DNA of 64,000 bases from Marinobacter halotolerans. GTDB taxonomy: Bacteria > Pseudomonadota > Gammaproteobacteria > Pseudomonadales > Oleiphilaceae. Under the pieces are notes generated by a model. The model ran no database searches, was not told where the DNA came from, and saw only the letters and a program-made list of their open reading frames with translations. The stretch lies in the NCBI RefSeq assembly GCF_008795985.1, contig NZ_VMHP01000001.1, positions 1,612,001 to 1,676,000 on the forward strand, written 5' to 3'. The first letter of the stretch is position 1; the number at the start of each line of letters is the position of its first letter. The translations under genes and the position numbers were made by a program. Of this stretch, positions 20,432 through 29,340 are shown one piece after another.

Positions 20432-20721
20432 AGAGGAACCCGCATGGTTTCATCATCATCGGCGTCCGGCATGCCGATCATTTCGTCCGTGCCTGTGGGC
20501 GGAATGACTTCGGTACTCGCCACATGATAATTCTGGAAATGCTCCCGTGCAGCGCTGGCCCCGGAAAACATCATGGGCTTGTCATCTGAGTTAGTCAGCA
20601 CGTATCCCTGGCCGTCCAGATAGAACCTTGCCATGTAGTAGCGGCCTTCCATGGAGACAATTTCCAGTGATGAAATGGTGTCGTGCTTGTGGGATTTCAG
20701 CTCGCTGTCGTTCATATGCAT
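20428..20721 (-). CDS. Small uncharacterised protein, DUF6482-like (tentative)
   Basis: The 97-residue soluble, acidic protein has no signal peptide. A beta-rich core (ISSLEIVSMEGRYYMARFYLDGQGYVLTNSDDKPMMF by composition) precedes a helix and a Pro/Asp-rich tail. It resembles a group of small gammaproteobacterial proteins classed as DUF6482, but I assign that from memory of pattern only. The gene converges on the Atm1-like ABC gene, and both use the shared CTAG for their stops. Function unknown. Confidence 0.65.
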   Translation of the reverse strand: MHMNDSELKSHKHDTISSLEIVSMEGRYYMARFYLDGQGYVLTNSDDKPMMFSGASAAREHFQNYHVASTEVIPPTGTDEMIGMPDADDDETMRVPL

Positions 20722-20798
20722 GGGAAGTCTCTCTTGTTGCTCAAAGCGTACAGAGGGGTACGGAGAGTCTTTCAGAACAGGTCAATAAACGAGCAGTT

Positions 20799-21221
20799 AT
20801 GAGCAGAATTGATTTGGTGAAACAGGTTGTTGCCGAGCAGTTGGATGATCCCTATTACCTGCTGGCCCTTCGGCTGATTTTCCCCCCGGACCGGGTTGAG
20901 GTGGAAATCGACAAGGAAATCAGTGATTTGTACGTTTATCCGGAGAGGTTAGAGGCCAGTTACCGGGATGAGTGGCGGTCCATCGCCACCCGGGCCCTGT
21001 TTCGGTACGCCTTCGGCGACCACTGGCGTTCCGATGAGGAAAACCTCAACCGCTATGTTTGTTTCCTGCGGGACGAGGCCATTCCCCGGTGCATCCATAA
21101 CCACATTGATCTGTTCCGGAACCTGGGGGAGGTTCTCCAGATCCAGCAGTCTGACAACACGGTTTCCTTCCCCCATCCAGGTCGACAGGCGCTTATGGAT
21201 ATCATCTGGCCAAAGCTCTGA
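20799..21221 (+). CDS. Hypothetical protein
   Basis: From ATG 20799 the frame encodes 140 residues starting MSRIDLVKQVVAEQLDDPYY. The protein is soluble, without signal or membrane segment, and rich in aromatic and charged residues, including VEVEIDKEISDLYVYPERLEASY and a Cys in VCFLRDE. I do not recognise a family. The frame extends upstream to 20628, but that part overlaps the opposing gene and has no good ribosome site. It converges on the BCCT transporter gene, stop to stop 19 bp apart. Confidence 0.6.
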   Translation: MSRIDLVKQVVAEQLDDPYYLLALRLIFPPDRVEVEIDKEISDLYVYPERLEASYRDEWRSIATRALFRYAFGDHWRSDEENLNRYVCFLRDEAIPRCIHNHIDLFRNLGEVLQIQQSDNTVSFPHPGRQALMDIIWPKL

Positions 21222-21240
21222 TTCTATCTGTGGGTGCCGA

Positions 21241-22800
21241 TCAGGCGATTCCTTGCTCTGTTGCCATCTCCATGGCGGCCCTGGGGCCGGTCCAGAGGGA
21301 GGGCAGAATGATGAACGACACGGGTATGGCCGTTAGTACAATAAACTGCTGCAGCACGCCGATCTGCCCCGAGCCCATATAAAGCAGAATCGCGGCCATC
21401 AGTGCCATGGCACCGCCCCAGAACACGCGAATCCAGGGGTTCGGCTCGTCGTGGCCGGCGCCGACCATGGCGATGGAATAGCTCATGGAATCGCCTGTGG
21501 TGGCCACGAAAATGGTGGTCAGCAGTAGAATGGCTGCGGCCATCCAGGTGCCCCCCGGCAGGGCCTGGGCAACCGTGAGCGTAGCCACATCAAAGCGGAA
21601 ACTGTTCAGCGCCTCCGTCAGATCGAAGGTCCCGGCCAGCTGGTGGTAGATTCCGGAACCTCCCAGCAGTGTGAACCAGATAGTGGTGGCCACCGGCGCG
21701 AGCACCGCCACCGCAATGATCATCTCGCGAACCGTGCGCCCGCGGGAGATTCGCGCGACAAACACGGCCATCAGGGGCGTGTAGCCGATAAACCAGGCAA
21801 AGAAGAATACCGTCCACCACTTCATCCACCAGGCCGGCGCGGTTTCCGCCGTCATGGTCGACATGGTCATGAAGGAATTCAGATACTCACCAAACGCCTG
21901 GGTGAAGGTGTTAGCCAGGAACAGGGTGGGCCCGAAGATGAAGATCACTGCCGCGATGACCAGCGCCAGAATCACATTGAACCGGCTAAGCAGTTGAATG
22001 CCCTTGTGCAGACCGGTCATCGCGGAGGTCATGTAAACCGCAGCGAGAACCACCAGTACTGTCAGCTGTGTGCCATAGCCGTCATTGATACCGAACAGCT
22101 CGTGCAGGCCAAAGCTCATCTGGGTGGCCAGAAAGCCGATAGGCCCAACAGTGCCTGCCACGACCGCAATGACGCACAGGGAATCGATCACCCCGCCAAA
22201 ACGGCCACTGACCACCTTCTCACCAAAAACCGGATAAAGCAGGGTGCGCGGTTGCAGGGGTTTGCCCTGATCGTAATGGGCGCGGGCCAGTACCAGCGCC
22301 GTCAGCGACCCCAGTACCGCCCAGGCCAGAAAGCCCCAGTGAATAAAAGACTGTGCCAGTGCCGGGGCAACCGCCGCTGCGGTTCCTGCCTCAGTGTTGA
22401 AGGCCGGTGGTGTCACCACAAAGTGATAGACCGGCTCGCCCGCCGCGAAGAACACGCCGCCACCGGCCAGCAGGGTACACATGATCATGGAAAGCCAGCG
22501 AAAGCGGCTGATTTCCGGCTTGTCGAGTCCGCCAATACGGGCGTTGCCCGCCTTGCTGACAGCGGTGCCCAGCGCAATAAAAAAAGTCGCCAGCAACAGC
22601 AGCTGGAAAAACGATCCCAGGTATTGTGCCGTCCAGCTGAAGCCGGCGCCGATCACACTGGCAACCCCTTCACTGTTGATCACCGAGGCGCCGACAAACA
22701 CCAGAATGAAACCGATGGTCAGTATCAGAACCACAGGATCGCTGTCGGAGAAAGCACCGGGGCGGTCAGTGCGGGCCGGTGAATCTGTCTTTGCGGTCAT
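21241..22800 (-). CDS. BCCT-family transporter, divergent subgroup
   Basis: A 519-residue protein with about 12 membrane helices, of the betaine/carnitine/choline transporter family. Diagnostic pieces are GGVFFAAGEP, a sodium-site-like region and VARISRGRTVRE after helix 8. The usual Trp-rich helix 8 (WTxFYWxWWxSW type) is replaced by WWTVFFFAWFIGYTP, which loses most of the aromatic box that holds quaternary amines. So the substrate may differ from betaine. The start ATG 22800 has AAGGA six bases upstream; the upstream open frame overlaps folM. It is on the same strand and 64 bp after folM. Confidence 0.88.
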   Translation of the reverse strand: MTAKTDSPARTDRPGAFSDSDPVVLILTIGFILVFVGASVINSEGVASVIGAGFSWTAQYLGSFFQLLLLATFFIALGTAVSKAGNARIGGLDKPEISRFRWLSMIMCTLLAGGGVFFAAGEPVYHFVVTPPAFNTEAGTAAAVAPALAQSFIHWGFLAWAVLGSLTALVLARAHYDQGKPLQPRTLLYPVFGEKVVSGRFGGVIDSLCVIAVVAGTVGPIGFLATQMSFGLHELFGINDGYGTQLTVLVVLAAVYMTSAMTGLHKGIQLLSRFNVILALVIAAVIFIFGPTLFLANTFTQAFGEYLNSFMTMSTMTAETAPAWWMKWWTVFFFAWFIGYTPLMAVFVARISRGRTVREMIIAVAVLAPVATTIWFTLLGGSGIYHQLAGTFDLTEALNSFRFDVATLTVAQALPGGTWMAAAILLLTTIFVATTGDSMSYSIAMVGAGHDEPNPWIRVFWGGAMALMAAILLYMGSGQIGVLQQFIVLTAIPVSFIILPSLWTGPRAAMEMATEQGIA

Positions 22801-22864
22801 AGTCTGTCCTTTGGGTAAAAAGGTCGCGGAGGCTACAGAAATCCGAATGCAATTGCACTTCCGT

Positions 22865-23572
22865 TCAGACCAGATGGCGACCACCATCCAGCGGAATCGA
22901 GCGGCCGGTGATGTAGGGGTTGTCCAGCAGGAACTGCAGGGTGTCCACCGCTACAGCAACGCCGGGTTCCAGGCCCATCAGGGATTTTTTAAGGGTTTTC
23001 TTCCGGTAGGCGTCATCGTCTGACGCGTTGAACATGATCAGCGACGGCGCAAGGCTGTTCACTTTGACCCTTGGTGCCAGAAGCCGGGAAAAAGAGAGCG
23101 TCAGATTTTCCAGCGCTGCTTTGCTGGCAGCATAGGCAATATGCTTGGCGCTGCCCTTCTCTACCACGTAATCGGTCATGTGAATGATGTCGGCAGTGGT
23201 TTCGCTGTTTTCCAGCAGGTCCCGCAAAGCGAGATTGATCCGGTAGGGCGTCATGGCGTGGATCTGCATCATCGCGTTCATCACATTGGCCGGGTCGGTG
23301 TCGTCGCTTTCCGGCATCCAGTCCGAGGCGTTGTGGATAATCGCCCGCAGGGAATCGGTTCTGTCCCTGAGTAATGGGATAAACCGATCGATACCCTCAC
23401 CGGTGGAAAAATCCGCGTGGATGCAGGTGGCTCCGGCCTTCTGCAGTGCGTCCACCGCCGGGCGATAGCTGCGGTAGGTGACGATGACAGGCTGGCCCCT
23501 GTCCAGGCAGTGCTTTGCGAAGGCCAGACCAATGCGCTGGCCGGCGCCGGTAATCAGAATGGGTGAGGTCAT
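22865..23572 (-). CDS. folM: Dihydromonapterin reductase, SDR family
   Basis: The 235-residue short-chain dehydrogenase begins with ILITGAGQRIGLA, an NADPH-binding motif. It has the catalytic YAASKAALE, and ends in SIPLDGGRHLV. The GAGQRIG variant and the overall length match FolM, which reduces dihydromonapterin and weakly dihydrofolate in pterin metabolism. It is divergent from the FAD oxidase gene, and the BCCT gene follows on the same strand. Other SDR specificities cannot be excluded. Confidence 0.85.
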   Translation of the reverse strand: MTSPILITGAGQRIGLAFAKHCLDRGQPVIVTYRSYRPAVDALQKAGATCIHADFSTGEGIDRFIPLLRDRTDSLRAIIHNASDWMPESDDTDPANVMNAMMQIHAMTPYRINLALRDLLENSETTADIIHMTDYVVEKGSAKHIAYAASKAALENLTLSFSRLLAPRVKVNSLAPSLIMFNASDDDAYRKKTLKKSLMGLEPGVAVAVDTLQFLLDNPYITGRSIPLDGGRHLV

Positions 23573-23692
23573 TGTTAACTCCCGTCAGTTGCACCTGATT
23601 ACGTTCAGAAGGGGTGCGCGGGTCAGTAACGGGCGAATAAAGCGTGGGTGTTTTCAGCTATGCTGAAACCAAAACAAGAATGGAGATGGATC

Positions 23693-25270
23693 ATGCCAAC
23701 ACGAAGCTTCTGGGCCTGGGGCAATGAGGAAAACGCGTTCAGCGATGGGGAGGTCAACCAATTACGGCAACTGGTGGGCATGCAGTTTGGTAACGTCGAA
23801 CTGACGGCGCAGGCCGCGCCTTTCCTGGCAGATCTGGCCATGCCTGAGCCCAGGCTTAAAATTCCCGAATCGCTGGGCTCGATCCTGTCAACGGATAGGC
23901 GGGACCGGGCGAGCCACACTTATGGCAAGTCTTTCCGGGACATCGTGCGGGGCCTGAACGGTGATTTTGATTGTGCGCCCGACCTGATTGCCCGCCCATC
24001 CACCGAACAGGAACTGGTGGACGTTCTGGATTACGCCAGCCGCTGCGGCGCGGCTGTAATTCCCTATGGCGGCGGATCCAGCGTGGTGGGTGGCACGGAG
24101 CCGCGCTACGAGAGCGACTGGGCCGGCACCATCACCGTGGACATGGAACGATTCAACCGGATTATCGAGGTAGACACCCAGTCCCGGGCGGCCCATATCG
24201 AGGGTGGTATCTACGGTCCGGCGCTGGAGGACGGGTTGCGTCCCCATGGTCTTACCCTGCGGCACTTTCCCCAGTCTTTCGAATTTTCCACTCTGGGCGG
24301 CTGGATAGCGACGCGATCCGGCGGCCACTTTGCCACGCTTTATACCCACATTGATGACCTGGTGGAGTCCACCCGCGTGGTCACGCCCAGGGGTGCGCTG
24401 CAATCCCGCAGGCTTCCCGGGTCCGGTGCCGGGCCGTCACCGGACCGCTTGTTTCTGGGCTCCGAGGGCACCCTTGGGTTCGTAACCTCTGCCTGGATGC
24501 GCCTCCAGGCCAGGCCGGTCTATCGGGCAACGCGGACCGTTCATTTCGGGGATTTTGCCCAGGGCGCCGAAGCTGTGCGCAGGCTGTCACAATCCGGCCT
24601 TTATCCCACCAACTGCCGGCTGATCGACGCCCGAGAAGCTATGATGAATGGCATCGGCAGAGGAAGTAAGCACTTACTAATAGTCGGTTTTGAATCCGCG
24701 GATCATCCGGTGGATGCGTGGATGGAGCGGGCCCTGGAGATCGTGTCGGACGCAGGCGGCTCGGTTCAGGCCCTCAAAGACAAGAAGCCGGACCAGGGTC
24801 AGGCCGGCGACTGGCGTAACCAGTTTATCCGCGCCCCCTATATGCGCGACGCCCTGGTGCGCCTGGGGCTGGTGGCGGAAACCTTCGAAACCGCCATCAC
24901 CTGGGACCAATTCGAGGCCTTCCATCAGGGCGTGATGGCGAAGGTCAAATCGGTCACCAAAGAGGTCTGTGGCGGCGCCTTCGTTACCTGCCGCTTTACC
25001 CATGTCTACCCGGACGGCCCTGCGCCCTACTACACCGTGATTGCCCCGGGCCGTCGGGGCGACCAGGTTAACCAGTGGGATGAGATCAAACTGGCGGTGA
25101 TGGAAACGCTGATCGACCTGGGTGGGACCATTACTCATCATCATGCGGTTGGGCGAGACCATATGCCCGGTTATGAGCGGCAGCGGCCGGAGTTGTTTGG
25201 GGAGGTGTTATGGGCGACGAAGAAGACCTTGGATCCCGGGGGCATGTTGAATCCGGGGGTGTTGGTTTAA
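23693..25270 (+). CDS. FAD-binding oxidoreductase, alkyldihydroxyacetonephosphate synthase-like
   Basis: The product is 525 residues from ATG 23693, which has GGAG eight bases upstream. It has a PCMH FAD domain with YGGGSSVVGG and PQSFEFSTLGGWIATRSGG, the latter very close to alkyl-DHAP synthase, the flavoenzyme that makes the ether bond in ether lipids. The C-terminal ITHHHAVGRDH carries the His cluster that in ADPS is catalytic. The N-terminal RSFWAWG is also ADPS-like. The gene might make ether-type lipids or be a paralogous 2-hydroxyacid oxidase. It ends in TTAA shared with the stop of the opposing histidine kinase gene. Confidence 0.85.
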   Translation: MPTRSFWAWGNEENAFSDGEVNQLRQLVGMQFGNVELTAQAAPFLADLAMPEPRLKIPESLGSILSTDRRDRASHTYGKSFRDIVRGLNGDFDCAPDLIARPSTEQELVDVLDYASRCGAAVIPYGGGSSVVGGTEPRYESDWAGTITVDMERFNRIIEVDTQSRAAHIEGGIYGPALEDGLRPHGLTLRHFPQSFEFSTLGGWIATRSGGHFATLYTHIDDLVESTRVVTPRGALQSRRLPGSGAGPSPDRLFLGSEGTLGFVTSAWMRLQARPVYRATRTVHFGDFAQGAEAVRRLSQSGLYPTNCRLIDAREAMMNGIGRGSKHLLIVGFESADHPVDAWMERALEIVSDAGGSVQALKDKKPDQGQAGDWRNQFIRAPYMRDALVRLGLVAETFETAITWDQFEAFHQGVMAKVKSVTKEVCGGAFVTCRFTHVYPDGPAPYYTVIAPGRRGDQVNQWDEIKLAVMETLIDLGGTITHHHAVGRDHMPGYERQRPELFGEVLWATKKTLDPGGMLNPGVLV

Positions 25271-27672
25271 TCCGAAAGGCTATCCTTGAGCCCCCGTTGT
25301 CTCCGTATCCGGGTGGCAACGCGGTGGACCGCATAGCGGGTGACGAGTGTTTTCAGTTTTTCCATTCGCAGGGGTTTGGTGCAGAATTCATCCATGCCGG
25401 CTTCCAGGCACTGCAGGCGATAGCTTTCGCTGGCGTTCGCGGTAACAGCGATGATGGGCGTATCCAGGTTCGCAGCGGCTTTGAGCCGGATTTCACGTGT
25501 TGCTTCAATGCCATCCATGACCGGCATCTGGCAATCCATGAGGATCATGTCCCAGGGTTCGTTCATCGCCACCCTTATTGCTTCCAATCCGTTCTGGACA
25601 CCTTCCGCGACAGCCCCAATCTTCTCCAGCTGTTTTCGAAGAATCGTGCGGTTGCCGGCATCGTCTTCCACCACAAGGATCCTGGGAGCATTATTCATAA
25701 TGCTGAAATTATCCTGGCCCTCATTATCGGGCGTTGCCTGGTGCACCTCGCCAAAGGGGGCTCTGACTTCCAGCGTGGTGCCCTGATCAGATGACTCCAC
25801 GACGGAAATCTGGCCGCCAACGGCGCGGATCAAAGAGCTTGCCAATGGCAGGCCCAGGCCGACGCCACCATACCGGCGGGTAAGACCCGCTTCGCCCTGT
25901 TCGAACGCCTGGAACACTTTTTCTTTATGATTGTCAGGAATGCCCGTGCCAGTGTCTGAAACCAGGATGCACAGGACGGAATCGCCTTCCAGCCGGGTTC
26001 CCTTTACCAGAACCTGACCGCCGGCCGGTGTGAACTTAACGGCGTTATCAACCAGCTGATAGAGAACCTTCTCCAGCACCAGTCCATCCATGTAGATCTT
26101 GCCCGGCACCGTTTCATCAAGGCCGAATGCGAGCGCAACGGGTTTCGCCCGCGTCGCTTCCCGGAACTCGTATTCCAGAAGATCGAATAGAGACTGAGGC
26201 TCAAATACCTGTGGTGAGCTGAGCAGTTTATCGTCCTGCGCATCCACGAAATCCAGAATGCCACCGACCTGTCGGGTCATGCGAAGATTCGCGTATTCGA
26301 TCAGGCGGAAGGCCTGATTCTGCTCCCCGTTCAGCGGTGCCTCCCGAAGCAGGTCAAGCTGACCCTGAATGGTATGCAGAGGCGTACGGAGCTCGTGGCT
26401 GACCGCATTCAGAAAGTCATCCTTGATACGGTTGCTGCGCTCGAGGGCCTTGCGGGCGCTTTCGCTTAGTTCGATCTGCTGGGCATGGAGGGTGTCGCGT
26501 TCGTCGCGTAGGATTTTTATGCGGGATGCAAGGGCCAGAGAAAAGAGTGCCATTTCCCAGGATAGGGCTACTGGTACGAAATAGGAGACCCAGTTTGTTG
26601 GCTTTAATAGCGACGCGTACTCAAGGCTGGTCATGGTGGCTGCGACCAGGAAAGGCACCCAACCGATAATGAAATAGACCGCTGGTCGGTAGCCTGTTTT
26701 TGCGAGTCTGAATGCCAGGACGAGGGCGCCAAAGTAAATTGGGTAGGCCAACATTATCCAACCTGCTACGAGAAGGTCATACGCGAGTATTGGAGAGAAC
26801 ATCAGCAAGAGAGCGCCGCATGCGCAAATCAGGCCGGATACTCTGTGGGTACGTGGATATCTTTTCCGTGTGTCCAAAAGTTTCTGGAAAAGAGGCACGT
26901 GAAGGATGAATGAGGTTAAGCCGAAAACGAATCCGTATTTGGGATGAGAATTGGCTGTATCAACGAAGTAAACCTGAACATTAGTTAGCAAAGCCGAATA
27001 AGTCAGTGTTGCAACTGATGCTGCGACGTAGAAGAGATAGACGGAGTCCCGCACACTAAAATAGAGAAACAGATTATAAATCGCCATGATTGCGATCATA
27101 GCGAGCAGCGAAAAGGCCAGGGCCGTGTGAAAGTTTAGTTCCTGAACAAGCTCCCGCTCATTCAGCAAATAGAAAAAAGTATTGATATGGAAGAGAGGTT
27201 CGACCCTGATGTGGATCGTATGGCTCTGAGCTAGGGGGTTCAGGTCCACAGTGTTCAGGGGTATTGCGATGAAATGGTGCGGTATGGGTCGTTCGTCAGG
27301 GGTGCTCCAGGAGTTCACTGGCTCAGCGGTTGTGGCTTTGCCGTCGACAAACACCGTCACTTGCTGAATATAGGGATGGAGTAAAAGCCACGGCTTCGTC
27401 TTCAGTTCAGACTTGCTTATTTCCGTGCGTAACCAAACAAATTCCCTTGGGTCATCGGCTCTGAAAGACGTCTTACTCAAAGGCGTCCAACCGGTTTCCG
27501 ATGGGTCGGGAGCAGTGGCTTCATCCCAGTTGCCTTGAAACAGTTCTAATCTGGGCTCCAGATCAAGAAAGCCCTCCGCCGTGTCATCAGCCAGCAAATT
27601 GGAAGACGCAAACAAAAATAGAAAGAGGGTTATGATCTGAAGGTTGCAGGCACCCATTCCGACTCGGTACAT
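25267..27672 (-). CDS. Hybrid sensor histidine kinase with 7TMR-DISM sensor
   Basis: About 801 residues from ATG 27672 (AGGA upstream; a GTG nine codons earlier is less likely). Order: signal peptide (about 1-28), a periplasmic 7TMR-DISM extracellular domain, seven membrane helices, a coiled coil, HisKA with SHELRTP, a HATPase with NAVKFTP, DTGTGIP and GVGLGLPL, then a C-terminal receiver with phospho-acceptor Asp in LMDCQMPVMDG and conserved Lys in CTKPL. No HPt domain is present, so phosphotransfer to a separate HPt or response regulator is expected. The ligand is unknown; the DISM sensor often binds carbohydrates or envelope signals. It stands alone, divergent from fadL. Confidence 0.9.
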   Translation of the reverse strand: MYRVGMGACNLQIITLFLFLFASSNLLADDTAEGFLDLEPRLELFQGNWDEATAPDPSETGWTPLSKTSFRADDPREFVWLRTEISKSELKTKPWLLLHPYIQQVTVFVDGKATTAEPVNSWSTPDERPIPHHFIAIPLNTVDLNPLAQSHTIHIRVEPLFHINTFFYLLNERELVQELNFHTALAFSLLAMIAIMAIYNLFLYFSVRDSVYLFYVAASVATLTYSALLTNVQVYFVDTANSHPKYGFVFGLTSFILHVPLFQKLLDTRKRYPRTHRVSGLICACGALLLMFSPILAYDLLVAGWIMLAYPIYFGALVLAFRLAKTGYRPAVYFIIGWVPFLVAATMTSLEYASLLKPTNWVSYFVPVALSWEMALFSLALASRIKILRDERDTLHAQQIELSESARKALERSNRIKDDFLNAVSHELRTPLHTIQGQLDLLREAPLNGEQNQAFRLIEYANLRMTRQVGGILDFVDAQDDKLLSSPQVFEPQSLFDLLEYEFREATRAKPVALAFGLDETVPGKIYMDGLVLEKVLYQLVDNAVKFTPAGGQVLVKGTRLEGDSVLCILVSDTGTGIPDNHKEKVFQAFEQGEAGLTRRYGGVGLGLPLASSLIRAVGGQISVVESSDQGTTLEVRAPFGEVHQATPDNEGQDNFSIMNNAPRILVVEDDAGNRTILRKQLEKIGAVAEGVQNGLEAIRVAMNEPWDMILMDCQMPVMDGIEATREIRLKAAANLDTPIIAVTANASESYRLQCLEAGMDEFCTKPLRMEKLKTLVTRYAVHRVATRIRRQRGLKDSLSD

Positions 27673-27791
27673 CCAGCTTTTCCTGCCTTGGCCATACACC
27701 TGAGTTAGTCAATTTACAAACATTGACACTGTCACTTGGAACGATGTGTCGTTAAAAACTATACTTCGGATCCTATTCAAAAGGACGCTCT

Positions 27792-29156
27792 ATGTATAGC
27801 TCAAGGTCAGGTTTTGTAAAGAAATTTTGTGTCGCTCTCGCATTGGCCGTGTTCGCTCCTACCACTGCTATTGCGGGCGGCCTGTCCAATAGCGACCAGA
27901 GCGCCAGCGCCTCTGGCGTCAGCAACGCCGGCAGCGTCGCCAATCCGGAAAACGCCTCAACGATCTTTTTCAATCCCGCCGGAATGAGCCGTCTTTCCGG
28001 TACCAATCTGTCGTTCGGAGCAATCTTGTTTGAGATCGATGCCGAAGGCAGGGACTCTCAAACCTCGGCGACCCGAGCCAATGGAGATCCGGTTGTCGGT
28101 GATGGCGGTGGCGATCATGTTGATACCTTTGCTGTGCCCAACGTTTATCTCACTCATGAAGTGAATGACTGGCTGGATGTGGGTGTGGGGGTTTATGTCC
28201 CCTATGGTCTGGGCTTCGATTATGGCGATGAGTTTGCGGGACGGTTTATCGGCGATGAGACTGAACTGGTTTCTTATGGCGTGAGCCCCTCTTTCGCCGT
28301 CAATAGCGGTGAAGGTTTCTCTTTAGGCGGCGGTATCAATGTGCTCTACGCTAACGCCGAACAACGCAATCCGGTAGATTTCAGTGGAGTTGAAGCGCGT
28401 TTCTCTTTGCCCAGCGGTACTTTGAGCGACGGCCAGGCCCTGCTGGAGGGTGAGGATATTGCCGTCGAGTTCAGCCTTGGCATGCTGTGGCAGGCGACCC
28501 CTGAAACATCATTTGGATTCTCTGCCCGTACGGGTACCGAGTTCAATTTGAAAGGTACTGGCACTATCAACAACTTCCCGACCCTGTCAGCCAGCGGCCT
28601 TACCCAGACGACGGTCACCGAGCAGATAGAGGTTCCCATCACGATCCCTCAAAGCCTGAGTTTTGGTTTTGCTCACCAGTTGAGCGACGCGCTTAAGCTG
28701 CTTGCCGGAGCCACCTGGGCGAAGTGGAGCGATGCGTCGGCGTTGACCGTTGTATCCCGGGAAACTACACCGATGGCCTTTCCCGCTGAACAGCCCCCTG
28801 AAGAGCAGGTACAGAGTTGGAAAGACACCTGGCAATGGCGAGTTGGTGCAATCTGGAAAATGACACCGACCTGGTCGCTGAAGGCCGGGTATCTATTCGA
28901 TGAGTCGCCCGTTACGCTCAAGACGCGTTCACCTCTGACACCCTTCGACGACTACCATCAAGTTTCCTTCGGTGCCCAGGTGCAGGATGTGGCGGGTGAC
29001 TGGACTTTGGATATGTTTGTCGCGCGGGTTTTCTATGAGGGAGACATTTCCATCGATTATACGGCGACGGATCCTGCGCAGGGCCAGACTTCATTCAAAA
29101 GCGAGTATGACGTAGTGCCGTGGACAGCTGGTTTGCAGTTTAGCCGGGAGTTTTAA
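27792..29156 (+). CDS. OmpP1/FadL-family outer membrane transporter
   Basis: This 454-residue protein starts with a signal peptide (cleavage near Ala28) and mature GGLSNSDQSASASG. It has the NPAGMSRLSGTNLSFG segment typical of the plug/hatch of FadL-type channels and ends in LQFSREF, an outer-membrane beta-barrel signature with C-terminal Phe. FadL channels admit long-chain fatty acids or hydrocarbons, in keeping with an oil-using marine bacterium. AAGGA precedes the start. Substrate specificity within the family is not shown. Confidence 0.88.
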   Translation: MYSSRSGFVKKFCVALALAVFAPTTAIAGGLSNSDQSASASGVSNAGSVANPENASTIFFNPAGMSRLSGTNLSFGAILFEIDAEGRDSQTSATRANGDPVVGDGGGDHVDTFAVPNVYLTHEVNDWLDVGVGVYVPYGLGFDYGDEFAGRFIGDETELVSYGVSPSFAVNSGEGFSLGGGINVLYANAEQRNPVDFSGVEARFSLPSGTLSDGQALLEGEDIAVEFSLGMLWQATPETSFGFSARTGTEFNLKGTGTINNFPTLSASGLTQTTVTEQIEVPITIPQSLSFGFAHQLSDALKLLAGATWAKWSDASALTVVSRETTPMAFPAEQPPEEQVQSWKDTWQWRVGAIWKMTPTWSLKAGYLFDESPVTLKTRSPLTPFDDYHQVSFGAQVQDVAGDWTLDMFVARVFYEGDISIDYTATDPAQGQTSFKSEYDVVPWTAGLQFSREF

Positions 29157-29182
29157 AAGAGGAGGGAATCAAAGCGGGAAAA

Positions 29183-29259
<77 letters not shown>

Positions 29260-29279
29260 ATCAACGGGCGGTATTATAC

Positions 29280-29313
29280 GGACAAAACGGGGTTTTTCCA
29301 GCCCCGTTTGTCC
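29280..29313 (-). terminator. Palindromic hairpin after glyS
   Basis: GGACAAAACGGGG (29280-29292) pairs with CCCCGTTTGTCC (29302-29313) around a 9-base loop, with one bulge. It lies 27 bp past the glyS stop and just upstream of the tRNA-Pro gene. The U-tract is only the TTTT inside the stem, so termination strength is uncertain. Confidence 0.45.
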
Positions 29314-29340
29314 ATCAATCCGGCCGACTTCCTTTAATAA

